The position numbers and the translations under genes are program-made. The notes beneath the pieces were generated by a model. The model searched no databases, had not been told where the DNA came from, and saw only the letters and a program-made list of their open reading frames with translations. A stretch of DNA of 64,000 bases from NCBI GenBank assembly GCA_964249755.1, contig CAXUDB010000001.1:620001-684000 (forward strand), read 5' to 3'. Origin of the DNA: Ilyomonas sp964249755 (GTDB lineage: Bacteria > Bacteroidota > Bacteroidia > Chitinophagales > Chitinophagaceae). Positions 27,835 through 35,691 of the stretch are shown here, piece by piece. The stretch's first letter is position 1. The number at the start of each line of letters is the position of its first letter.

Positions 27835-29829
27835 TCACATCGAAATTACATTCACTTCCGCGCCGCGGCTCTTCGCTTCGTTAACCATGTGCTGCGCACC
27901 GCCGGGCCCATCGCCGCCCTTGCCGTTCCAAACGGCAATCAAACTGGCATTGGCGCCGCCGCAGGAGAGCGAACTGTTCAGCATCCACAAGTTAGCACGT
28001 TCCCAAATGCTGTAGCCGGGGCGTTTCTTTAGCCAGTTGGGCATTTCTTTGGTGGGCGAGAGAACATGATGTTCCAATAAGTCGTAAAGTTTATAAAAGC
28101 GCTCTGTCCAGTTGCCACCGGCAAAAGCCACCGATTCAGTTACAAACTGATCGGGAGGAAGTGCTAAGTAGAGTTCGCTTTTAATGCCCAGCTCGTGGCA
28201 CACTTCGTGAAACAAAATATCGCCGCCACAGGCGCCACCGGCAATCGCCGTCAATTTTTTATCTTTACTGTCTTCCTTTTCTTTTTGCACCGCCTCTTTT
28301 ATTTTCGCTCTTATTTCCTCTTCCCGCTCCGGCGGAAAGCGCGGGGCAGCCCGGTCCGGCTTATCTATCATATGGCCGGTAAAAAGCAGCGTGCGGCTGT
28401 TGTTCTTTTTCTGAATGTGAAAATCGCCAAAAGCATCCAGCGCCGCAGCCGTGTTGGCAGGCAAAATGTTCAGGTTTTTATATAGCTTCAACTGCCGGTG
28501 GCTCGATTCAAAATTAAAATGGCCGCTTTCTTCCACCACCTGGCGGTATAAGTTTTCTACCCGGTGCGGGTTAGGCAGCGTAAGCAAAGTATAATCGGCT
28601 TTCGATATTTCCAGCCACACATCTTTTGCATCTTCGGTGTTCAGGCGTTTTTCTTCTGCTTTAATGGCCACTTTTACCAGCGTGGTCAGTTCGGCTTGTC
28701 TGTCTTTGTGTTGCTGCAAGGCATCCTCTGCCTCGCGCTGCGTGTCGAACATCCATTGCCAGGTTTCCGGCTGCTGTGCCGCCAGCGATAACAGAACGGT
28801 AACCATGGCCAGTGCGTTCAACCCCGAATAAACATGGTTCAAATCTTCGCCGTAGGCGCGTTCATAACTCTCATACGTTTCTTTTAAATGAACCGAGGTA
28901 AGCGCATTCGAAAGCGTCTCGGCTTTGTTGCCATGCTTCCAGGCAGTCACCCACCGGCTTTTAAAGTTGCGGGCCTTTAATGCCTGCACTTCCGCGCGTT
29001 TCTTTTTATCGAGCTGCGCATAGTTTTTCAAAATTCTTTTTACACAGTTGTCCGACTGTGCCAAAAGTTCCATTGCCTCGCCGGGTTGCTGTTTAATAAT
29101 GTCGTCGGCCAGGCGCTGGTAGATAGAAGAAAGCCGGTCGTTGGCAGTAAGATCGTCGCTCCGGTAGTTTCTTATCTTCTCCCAGGTAAGACGGGCAGCG
29201 TCTAAAGATTTAATTTTAAACTGTGCATCTCCCACCAGCCGCAGCGCAGGAATGCGCCACTCAAAATAATCGGCTTCAGCCGCCAGCAAAGCCAGCCTGC
29301 CTGCCTGCTGGCAAGAGCTGGCTACTTCCAGTTCTTCTGCAAAATCCGGCGGCACCACCAGGAAGGCTTCTGCATTCTGGGGCTCCAGTTTGGGAAGCAT
29401 ATAAAACACCGGGCTGTCTTTCCGGTCCGAGATCAGCGTTTCATTTAATCCCTGCGTTAGCCGGGTAATACAGGCTGAAAGGTTGTCAACATCATAACTA
29501 AGGTAGCGGTCGGTTTTCAGGTCAAAGGGAATTTCATCTCTGCTGCAGCGGATAAGATAGGTTCGCTTATCGCGCAGCGCATGGCGAATGCCCAGCTCGT
29601 AAAATACATTAGCATTATGGATAGAGACATCGGCAATTACAATATCTGCCGTCAGCAACTGGCAAAACATATCTTCCCGTATGTTGCCGGCTTCCAATAT
29701 AGAAGCGGTGGTGCTGCCTGCAATGCCTGCCGCGCGCAGCGCAGGTTGTATCAGTTGGGCTTCTACTTTATCAAAGTCAACCTCGTTCTTAATCCCAAAC
29801 GGACGAACAATAAAAGCGTTGAGTGACAT
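27835..29829 (-). CDS. TIR/deoxyribosyltransferase-like + TPR-S + SLOG-like protein
   Basis: A 664-aa cytoplasmic multidomain protein. Residues 1-135: Rossmann-like domain with FIVRPFG, ADIVIADVS and HNANVFYELGIRHAL (Glu78), the pattern of nucleoside 2-deoxyribosyltransferase/TIR-like nucleotide-processing folds. Residues about 150-460: helical repeats like the DUF4071/TRAFs-binding (TPR-S) region. Residues about 480-664: a SLOG/LOG-like domain (LLFTGHMID, IAGGACGGDILF, GGANASLIAVWNG), a fold that binds or makes nucleotide-derived signals in conflict systems. It lies 82 bp downstream of a patatin gene in the same direction. My inference is a nucleotide-signal sensor/producer controlling the lipase. 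Confidence 0.8.
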   Translation of the reverse strand: MSLNAFIVRPFGIKNEVDFDKVEAQLIQPALRAAGIAGSTTASILEAGNIREDMFCQLLTADIVIADVSIHNANVFYELGIRHALRDKRTYLIRCSRDEIPFDLKTDRYLSYDVDNLSACITRLTQGLNETLISDRKDSPVFYMLPKLEPQNAEAFLVVPPDFAEELEVASSCQQAGRLALLAAEADYFEWRIPALRLVGDAQFKIKSLDAARLTWEKIRNYRSDDLTANDRLSSIYQRLADDIIKQQPGEAMELLAQSDNCVKRILKNYAQLDKKKRAEVQALKARNFKSRWVTAWKHGNKAETLSNALTSVHLKETYESYERAYGEDLNHVYSGLNALAMVTVLLSLAAQQPETWQWMFDTQREAEDALQQHKDRQAELTTLVKVAIKAEEKRLNTEDAKDVWLEISKADYTLLTLPNPHRVENLYRQVVEESGHFNFESSHRQLKLYKNLNILPANTAAALDAFGDFHIQKKNNSRTLLFTGHMIDKPDRAAPRFPPEREEEIRAKIKEAVQKEKEDSKDKKLTAIAGGACGGDILFHEVCHELGIKSELYLALPPDQFVTESVAFAGGNWTERFYKLYDLLEHHVLSPTKEMPNWLKKRPGYSIWERANLWMLNSSLSCGGANASLIAVWNGKGGDGPGGAQHMVNEAKSRGAEVNVISM

Positions 29830-29853
29830 GGATGCGTTGTGTTTTATTTATTA

Positions 29854-29902
29854 GCCACAAAGACACAAAGAAGATAGAAAATAATCTTAGTGCCTTCGTG
29901 GC
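29854..29902. repeat. Interspersed palindrome of the 'ccacaaagacacaaag' type
   Basis: Arms 29854-29870 and 29886-29902 pair at 14 of 17 positions. It lies between the patatin gene and its partner, where it could trim expression of the second gene. Similar sequence occurs at about 23362 and at 62030-62094. Confidence 0.7.
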
Positions 29903-29911
29903 AAGTCTAAT

Positions 29912-31066
29912 CTATACGAAAGACCCGAAGTGTTCCATCTTCACCTGCTTGGCAGCGGCTTTGCCCACCGTTTGCAGGTCGTCAATGTATTTCACCGAAT
30001 CCATCTGCCGCACATGGTCAGAGTTAATGTTAGATAAGTTCATCGCCGCCAATCCTTCTTCACTTAAATCAGCATTGTAGCGGGCATAGAGAAAATGGCG
30101 TTTGGTATCTTGTGATAGATCAATCGCATTTCCTTGTTTATCCATCGGTATCATGTCTTTCAATTCCCGGTCGAACGGTGCACCATAGGTACATCTGCCC
30201 ACCGTGCGGCAGTTAATATCCTGGTCCACCTGTGCGGCATACATCAGGTTAGAAGGAAGGTTGGCCAGCGTGCCGGCAATATTGTGGTATTCGCCTGCCG
30301 ACGGAGCCGAACCAGTTCCTATTGAGATGATAAGCATCTTGTCTTCGCCAATCTCCCATTCTAATTTATAAGCCGGTTGCGTAGCCATGCGATACAGAAG
30401 AAAGGCAGGATTGTTATAAGGCGTTACACCGCCATCTACAAACACAAAGGTTTTAGACGGATCGTTCTTGTCCCACTCCAGGGTTTCGGGTGGAAAATAA
30501 ACGGGCGCTGCCGTGCTGGCGCGGATAAGATGATACAGTTTGATGTTCGCATTACAATCAGCGCGCAGCTTATCATTATATACTGCCAATGGGTTGTTGC
30601 TGATGGGCCAGGGCGAATCGGTGGTGCGGTTCATCGCACAGATCATCAGCAGGCATTTGAATTTGCCGTTGTCGAAGTGCATGTCGGTATCAGCACCGAA
30701 GGTTTCCTGCAGCATATCCAACAGGGGACCGCTTTCATACAAAGCTTTCCACTTTTTTAAAAGCGAGTTTTTATCAAACATGTCCTTGCCTTTGCGGATA
30801 TAAAAATCCAGCAGTTCCTGCACCGACATGCCCAGCGACAAACCCGCCGCAATGATGGCACCGGTGCTGGTGCCACCAATATAATCGAAGTAATCAGAGA
30901 GGCGGAACGTATCGTCTTTACCCAGCTTTCGTTTCAGCTGTTGTTCCATTTCGGCAAGTATTTGAAGCGTAATTACGCCGCGGATGCCGCCGCCGTCAAG
31001 CGCTAAAATCTTACGCCGCTGCGGTGTGCCAAAGCGCGCGTCTAATGAACCCCAGGGAGATGCCAT
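29912..31066 (-). CDS. Patatin-like phospholipase (CapV-like effector candidate)
   Basis: A 384-aa patatin-fold lipase without signal peptide. The oxyanion hole is DGGGIRG (24-30), the nucleophile Ser67 in GGTSTGA, and the catalytic Asp211 in VDGGVTPYNNP, so the dyad is complete. The N-terminal layout (KILALDGGGIRG directly after a short lead) is like cytoplasmic patatins used as membrane-degrading effectors in CBASS and related systems. No CD-NTase or HORMA gene adjoins; instead the downstream gene carries TIR-like and SLOG-like domains. A plain lipid-turnover role cannot be excluded. Confidence 0.9.
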   Translation of the reverse strand: MASPWGSLDARFGTPQRRKILALDGGGIRGVITLQILAEMEQQLKRKLGKDDTFRLSDYFDYIGGTSTGAIIAAGLSLGMSVQELLDFYIRKGKDMFDKNSLLKKWKALYESGPLLDMLQETFGADTDMHFDNGKFKCLLMICAMNRTTDSPWPISNNPLAVYNDKLRADCNANIKLYHLIRASTAAPVYFPPETLEWDKNDPSKTFVFVDGGVTPYNNPAFLLYRMATQPAYKLEWEIGEDKMLIISIGTGSAPSAGEYHNIAGTLANLPSNLMYAAQVDQDINCRTVGRCTYGAPFDRELKDMIPMDKQGNAIDLSQDTKRHFLYARYNADLSEEGLAAMNLSNINSDHVRQMDSVKYIDDLQTVGKAAAKQVKMEHFGSFV

Positions 31067-31167
31067 ACAAGATTGTTTTAGTTGGTGTATAAATGAAGAA
31101 TATGGTTAGAGAACAGTACTTATTCTGTTTCCGTTTTACATAGTCGGATAACAGGTGGCAGCGATAA

Positions 31168-31175
31168 CAAAAGTA
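31168..31175 (-). promoter_or_regulatory. Candidate -7 box for the patatin operon
   Basis: On the minus strand TACTTTTG fits TAnnTTTG exactly, about 93 bp upstream of the patatin ATG. The -33 region is weak (TTCTTTCC). Confidence 0.4.
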
Positions 31176-31248
31176 GGTGGGTTATTGAGAAGGAAAGAAG
31201 GATTTTTTAGAGAATGTAACAGGGAAGGGGAGCGGAGAAGCGTTCCTG

Positions 31249-31788
31249 CTAGATTTCACCGAAATCTATCGTGGCATTGCAATCTTCATCAAATAAAAAA
31301 GTATAAATAAAGCGCTTGCCTTTTTGCATCAATTGGTAGCTGTCTTTTTTATATTCATACACTTCAACCTCTTTTGATTCCGGTTCAATCATCAGGTAAT
31401 AAGGAATGGCTTGCGATTCGTAAATAGGATACTTTACATAGCGGTCTTTATCGGCTGTTGAAGGAGATAAAATTTCAACCACAAGTGCCGGAGGAAAATC
31501 AAGAAATTTCTTTTTGATGGGTTGGCAAACCACCAGCATATCGGGTTGTATAACAGTATCGTCTTCCACTTTATAATCCAGCGGCTGATAAACCTTGCAA
31601 TGATTGTATTTCTTTAAAGCAAAATGAAATTCAGAATGTATAGCGCCTGCAACATACTGATGTGCCGGAATCGGTGTTGGACTCATAGCATAAGGAATAC
31701 CGTCAATAATTTCCCATTGTCCTTCCCAATGAATGTAATCATCGTAAGTGTAGTGCGGTAAAGCTTTTACAGCGTTTTGCATAATCAT
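31249..31788 (-). CDS. Uma2-family (DUF820) nuclease-fold protein
   Basis: A PD-(D/E)XK-fold protein of the Uma2 family, abundant in cyanobacteria and Bacteroidota but of uncertain function. Core motifs: YDDYIHWEGQWEIIDG, then VIQPDMLVVC and ALVVEILSPSTADKDRYVK, which hold the D...E-x-S pattern, then PYYLMIEPESKEVEVYE. I start at ATG 31788 (ATG 31782 also possible); the longer frame to 31902 overlaps dxs and is not convincing. It follows dxs by 26 bp and is probably co-transcribed. Confidence 0.87.
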   Translation of the reverse strand: MIMQNAVKALPHYTYDDYIHWEGQWEIIDGIPYAMSPTPIPAHQYVAGAIHSEFHFALKKYNHCKVYQPLDYKVEDDTVIQPDMLVVCQPIKKKFLDFPPALVVEILSPSTADKDRYVKYPIYESQAIPYYLMIEPESKEVEVYEYKKDSYQLMQKGKRFIYTFLFDEDCNATIDFGEI

Positions 31789-31814
31789 AAAGGTAAAAAG
31801 CTTTGGGATAATTT

Positions 31815-33749
31815 TTATTCTGACAAACTCACTTTTATGCTCACACTTTCCTTCACCATTTCTCTTATTGCTTCCGCAATGCCAGCCGCATCGTAGCCGC
31901 ATTCTGCATGTAGTTCTTTCAGCGTTCCGTGTTCGATAATCCGGTCGGGAATACCAAGAATTTTTACTTCTGCACTGTAATTATATTTTGCCATGAACTC
32001 TAAGATGGCACTGCCAAAACCACCCTTTACCGTTCCGTCTTCTACAGTAATAATTTTAGTATGTTTTGCAAATACCTCATGCAATAAAGCTTCATCTAAT
32101 GGCTTTATAAAACGCAGATCATAATGTGCCGCATCAATGCCCTCGGTTTTTAACTGGCGGATGGCAGTCGTTGCAAAATTGCCGGGATGACCGATGGATA
32201 GAATGGCAATATCATTTCCTCCTTTCAGCTTTCTTCCCTTGCCAATTTCTATCTTTTCAAACGGCGTTTGCCAGTTCTGCATCACGCCTTCACCACGCGG
32301 GTAGCGGATTACAAAAGGCAACTTTGTTTCATCCAGTTGTGCGGTGTACATCAGGTTGCGCAACTCCTGTTCATTCATCGGCGCGCTGATGATTAAATTG
32401 GGAATGCAACGGAAATAAGCGATGTCATACGCACCATGGTGCGTAGGACCATCTTCGCCTACCAAACCCGCTCTGTCGAGACAGAAAATAACCGGGAGCT
32501 TTTGTATTGCCACATCGTGCACTACCTGGTCGAACGCACGCTGCATAAACGATGAATAAATATTACAGAACGGACGTAAACCCTGCGTGGCAAGACCTGC
32601 ACTTAACGTAACTGCATGCTGCTCGCAAATGCCAACATCAAAGGCGCGGTCGGGCATGGCATCCATCATGGGCTTTAAAGAACAACCACTCGGCATGGCT
32701 GGTGTAATGCCCATAATTTTGTTGTTCTCTTTTGCCAACTCGATGAGGGTAGCACCAAATACATCCTGATATTTCGGCGGCTGCGGTACATCATATGCCT
32801 TCTTGTAAATCTCGCCGGTTACTTTGTCAAACAAACCTGGTGCATGCCATTTGGTTTGGTCTTTTTCAGCCAGTGCATAGCCTTTGCCTTTTACGGTGAC
32901 AATGTGCAGCAGCTTCGGTCCCGGAATGTTTTTTAAATCGTGTAATGTATCAACCAGCTTGGTAATGTTGTGTCCATCTATGGGTCCAAAATAACGGAAG
33001 TTAAGCGCTTCGAATAAATTGCTGCGCTTGCTTACCATGCCTTTTATACCTGCTTCCAGCTTGCTGGCCATGTCTCTTGTAAAGCGTTTGCCCACCGGCA
33101 GTTTGCCCATTAAATGCCAGACATCATCACGAAATTTATTGTAGGTCTGCGAGGTAGTTATATCAGTCAGGTATTCTTTAAGTGCACCTACATTTTGGTC
33201 TATACCGATGCCATTATCATTCAGCACCACCAGCATGTCTGCATCAGCAACGCCGGCATGGTTGAGGGCTTCGAATGCCATACCTGCCGTCATCGCGCCA
33301 TCGCCAATTACAGCCACCGATTTGCGGTCTTCCTTTTTATACTTTGCAGCCATCGCCATACCCAACGCGGCTGATATAGAAGTGGAAGAATGCCCTACAC
33401 CAAACGTATCATATTCACTCTCGCTGCGCTTGGGGAAACCACTGATGCCTTTGTATTTGCGGTTGGTGGCAAAATTGTCTTTTCGTCCTGTGAGAATCTT
33501 GTGTCCGTATGCCTGGTGACCTACATCCCACACCAATTGATCATAAGGCGTGTTATACACATAATGCAATGCCACTGTTAATTCTACTACGCCCAGGCTG
33601 GCTGCAAAATGACCGCCGTGCACGCTTACGACATCAATAATGTATTGCCTTAGTTCATCAGACAGTTGGTGAAGCTGGGTTCGGTCGAGTTTTTTAATAT
33701 CGGAAGGGTGGTTGATGCTTTGCAACAAAGCGCCGGGCGTGATTTCCAT
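31815..33749 (-). CDS. dxs: 1-deoxy-D-xylulose-5-phosphate synthase
   Basis: A 644-aa thiamine-diphosphate enzyme that condenses pyruvate and glyceraldehyde 3-phosphate in the first step of the MEP isoprenoid pathway. Seen: VWDVGHQAYGHKILTGR, the ThDP motif VAVIGDGAMTAGMAFEALNH followed by LNDN, the transketolase-type central domain (FDVGICEQHAV, the catalytic Glu) and RAGLVGEDGPTHHGAYD, and a C-terminal domain (TVEDGTVKGGFGSA). Length is normal for the family. Start ATG 33749. Confidence 0.97.
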   Translation of the reverse strand: MEITPGALLQSINHPSDIKKLDRTQLHQLSDELRQYIIDVVSVHGGHFAASLGVVELTVALHYVYNTPYDQLVWDVGHQAYGHKILTGRKDNFATNRKYKGISGFPKRSESEYDTFGVGHSSTSISAALGMAMAAKYKKEDRKSVAVIGDGAMTAGMAFEALNHAGVADADMLVVLNDNGIGIDQNVGALKEYLTDITTSQTYNKFRDDVWHLMGKLPVGKRFTRDMASKLEAGIKGMVSKRSNLFEALNFRYFGPIDGHNITKLVDTLHDLKNIPGPKLLHIVTVKGKGYALAEKDQTKWHAPGLFDKVTGEIYKKAYDVPQPPKYQDVFGATLIELAKENNKIMGITPAMPSGCSLKPMMDAMPDRAFDVGICEQHAVTLSAGLATQGLRPFCNIYSSFMQRAFDQVVHDVAIQKLPVIFCLDRAGLVGEDGPTHHGAYDIAYFRCIPNLIISAPMNEQELRNLMYTAQLDETKLPFVIRYPRGEGVMQNWQTPFEKIEIGKGRKLKGGNDIAILSIGHPGNFATTAIRQLKTEGIDAAHYDLRFIKPLDEALLHEVFAKHTKIITVEDGTVKGGFGSAILEFMAKYNYSAEVKILGIPDRIIEHGTLKELHAECGYDAAGIAEAIREMVKESVSIKVSLSE

Positions 33750-33804
33750 GGACAGAATTTATGTAAAAATAAGTATTGAAAAGGAAATGGGCGTTGGCAG
33801 ATGC

Positions 33805-33833
33805 AACAATGCCCCGCATAGCAGGGCATTGTT
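33805..33833. terminator. Hairpin downstream of the DUF4836 gene
   Basis: Perfect 10-bp stem AACAATGCCC / GGGCATTGTT (33805-33814 / 33824-33833) 26 bp past the DUF4836 stop. There is no strong T-run on the minus strand, so termination is probable rather than certain. Confidence 0.6.
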
Positions 33834-33858
33834 GGTTATAATAAATTCATTTCAATCT

Positions 33859-35550
33859 TTACTGTCCTGTCGTGTCAACACTCATCGGCACAGTAGTATC
33901 CGGCAATGTGCCTGTTTGCGGAGCCATCTCGGCATCGCTCAAGCCGGCGGCACCTTTCATCTTTTTCATGGTTTCTGCCAGGGAGCCAAAATAGCGCGTG
34001 AGCGTAGCTAAACTGTTTTCCTTTTCGTTGATGGTGCGCAGTTCTGCATGACCTTTCATTACGCCATCGCTGTAATTGTCCGAAGTGGCAATCACATCTT
34101 TGAAAGTCTGCTTCGCGCTGGTCATCATTTCTGCATCCGAAGAGTCAGTCGGTACAGCATTCAGAATACTGGTAATGTCAACATAAAAAGCCACCGCAGT
34201 GCCTTTGGTCTGGCTGCTTACGTCGTTGGGTAAACTTACTTTGCCTGAGCCGGCAACATACTGTTGTAACAGGACTGAATCGGAAGCAAAAACAATATTC
34301 TTTGCATCGGTGTGCATCTTAAAACCGGGAGCGCCTTCTCCTTCCATCATAGAGGGCTGATATTGCCCGTTCTTCATTACCAGTATGCCTTGCTTGGCAA
34401 GCTGTGCTGTTATCTTATCATAGCTGGCTTTATCACCAATGGCAGCATCAATTATCAGCTTGGCAGTAGGAGACGAATATTTGTAACCCTGTATTTCTTT
34501 TTGCTCATTGCCCACATTCGAAAAAATCACTGCAAAATCGCCCTTGAATGCTTTAGTGATATCCTCCAGCGTATAGCCCTGGTTGGCTAAAAACTGGTTG
34601 GCAGTTTGCGTTACACCCATAAAATTAAGAATAGACACAATAAGCCGGGGATCGAATGAAAACACTGCATATCCATTTACCGCACCAGGATATTTGTTCA
34701 CCAAATCCATATCCACTTTAGGCCCGGCATACTTCTTCAGGGTGTCTTTCAACATTTCATTAGGGTAAGTTTTCATGTCCATTACCACTTTGCCGTTTTC
34801 AAAATTGATGGCGCCGGATGAATAAGTGTCTTTGATTAAATCAGACGCTTTGCTCATGCCAATCATAGGGATAGATGATAGCGAGCCGTTAGAGTTAGAC
34901 CAGAAGAACATATCCGCCTTGCCATCGTTTGCGTCTTTAAACTGTTTCAGCGAAGCCAGGGAAACATCTTCTTTCAGTGAAAACAACGAAACCAGGCTTT
35001 GTTGCGCAGCACCAGGCGCTACCGAGGTTGGCTCGCCGCTTTGTATATTGTAGCCGCCGCTGATATTTTCTGCCAGCACCACATCATCGTTCCAGCCCAC
35101 TACTGAATTGTCTTTCAGCACCGCGTAGCTGAAGTCTTTTTCCTTTTTAATTTGTGCCGAAGGCACTTTCTTTTTTAAGAATTCTTCAAAGGCAGACGTT
35201 TTATCCATTGCGGCCACAACTCCTGTGGTGATAGACGAACCGCTCATCATGCTGCCTGCCTGGTTCACAAACAGGAAGATGTCTTTGGTCAGGTCGATGC
35301 CTGAATTTGCCATATCGTTTGCAGTTATCATCATTGAAGTATCGCTGCTGAACGCCGAGCGCATGAGGGAGTCAAGATTCACCTTGCTGTCGCCTAACTT
35401 ATCGCTTAGTTTTTTAGGGTTAATACTGAACACCACCGAAGCGTCTTTCGGGATGTACTTCGTTTGTTTGGGTGCCGAAGAGGTACAGGAGGTAATGACA
35501 ACAATCAGCAGTAGCAGCCAGCCGGCGCTGGTATATTTTGTTCCTAACAT
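33859..35550 (-). CDS. DUF4836 family lipoprotein
   Basis: A 563-aa lipoprotein: signal peptide with lipobox (VITSC), then KYIPKDASVVFSINPKKLSDKL, the typical opening of DUF4836 proteins of Bacteroidota. The body has many beta/alpha repeats with SVVGWNDDVVLAE and GYAVFSFDPRLIVSI. The function of the family is unknown; position in the outer envelope is inferred from the lipobox. It sits between proS and dxs on the same strand but is separated from proS by a long inverted repeat and probably has its own promoter (TACTTTCG at 35568-35575, one mismatch to TAnnTTTG). Confidence 0.85.
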   Translation of the reverse strand: MLGTKYTSAGWLLLLIVVITSCTSSAPKQTKYIPKDASVVFSINPKKLSDKLGDSKVNLDSLMRSAFSSDTSMMITANDMANSGIDLTKDIFLFVNQAGSMMSGSSITTGVVAAMDKTSAFEEFLKKKVPSAQIKKEKDFSYAVLKDNSVVGWNDDVVLAENISGGYNIQSGEPTSVAPGAAQQSLVSLFSLKEDVSLASLKQFKDANDGKADMFFWSNSNGSLSSIPMIGMSKASDLIKDTYSSGAINFENGKVVMDMKTYPNEMLKDTLKKYAGPKVDMDLVNKYPGAVNGYAVFSFDPRLIVSILNFMGVTQTANQFLANQGYTLEDITKAFKGDFAVIFSNVGNEQKEIQGYKYSSPTAKLIIDAAIGDKASYDKITAQLAKQGILVMKNGQYQPSMMEGEGAPGFKMHTDAKNIVFASDSVLLQQYVAGSGKVSLPNDVSSQTKGTAVAFYVDITSILNAVPTDSSDAEMMTSAKQTFKDVIATSDNYSDGVMKGHAELRTINEKENSLATLTRYFGSLAETMKKMKGAAGLSDAEMAPQTGTLPDTTVPMSVDTTGQ

Positions 35551-35585
35551 AAGAGGTAATTTGGGGGCGAAAGTATTGATAAAGG

Positions 35586-35689
35586 ACTGAATATTTAATA
35601 GGTAAGATGAATATTATCGGCAGCGTTGCAGCTAAGGTGAGAAAGCAACAAACAAATTAATATTCAATCTTACCTATTAAATATTCAGT
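35586..35689. repeat. Long near-perfect inverted repeat after proS
   Basis: Arms of 31 and 32 nt (35586-35616 and 35658-35689) are complementary except for one bulged base, with a 41-nt spacer. The right arm ends 2 bp from the proS stop. It would form a very stable hairpin in the proS transcript, or be the ends of a small mobile (MITE-like) element. Confidence 0.88.
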
Positions 35690-35691
35690 TA

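Noticed and set aside
27835..31066. Standard CBASS operon
   Set aside because: No CD-NTase (GS...DxD) or HORMA/TRIP13 gene is present; the partner is TIR-like/SLOG-like instead.
31789..31902. Longer start for the Uma2-type gene
   Set aside because: It overlaps the dxs 3' end and adds a basic, Cys-containing leader not typical of Uma2 proteins.
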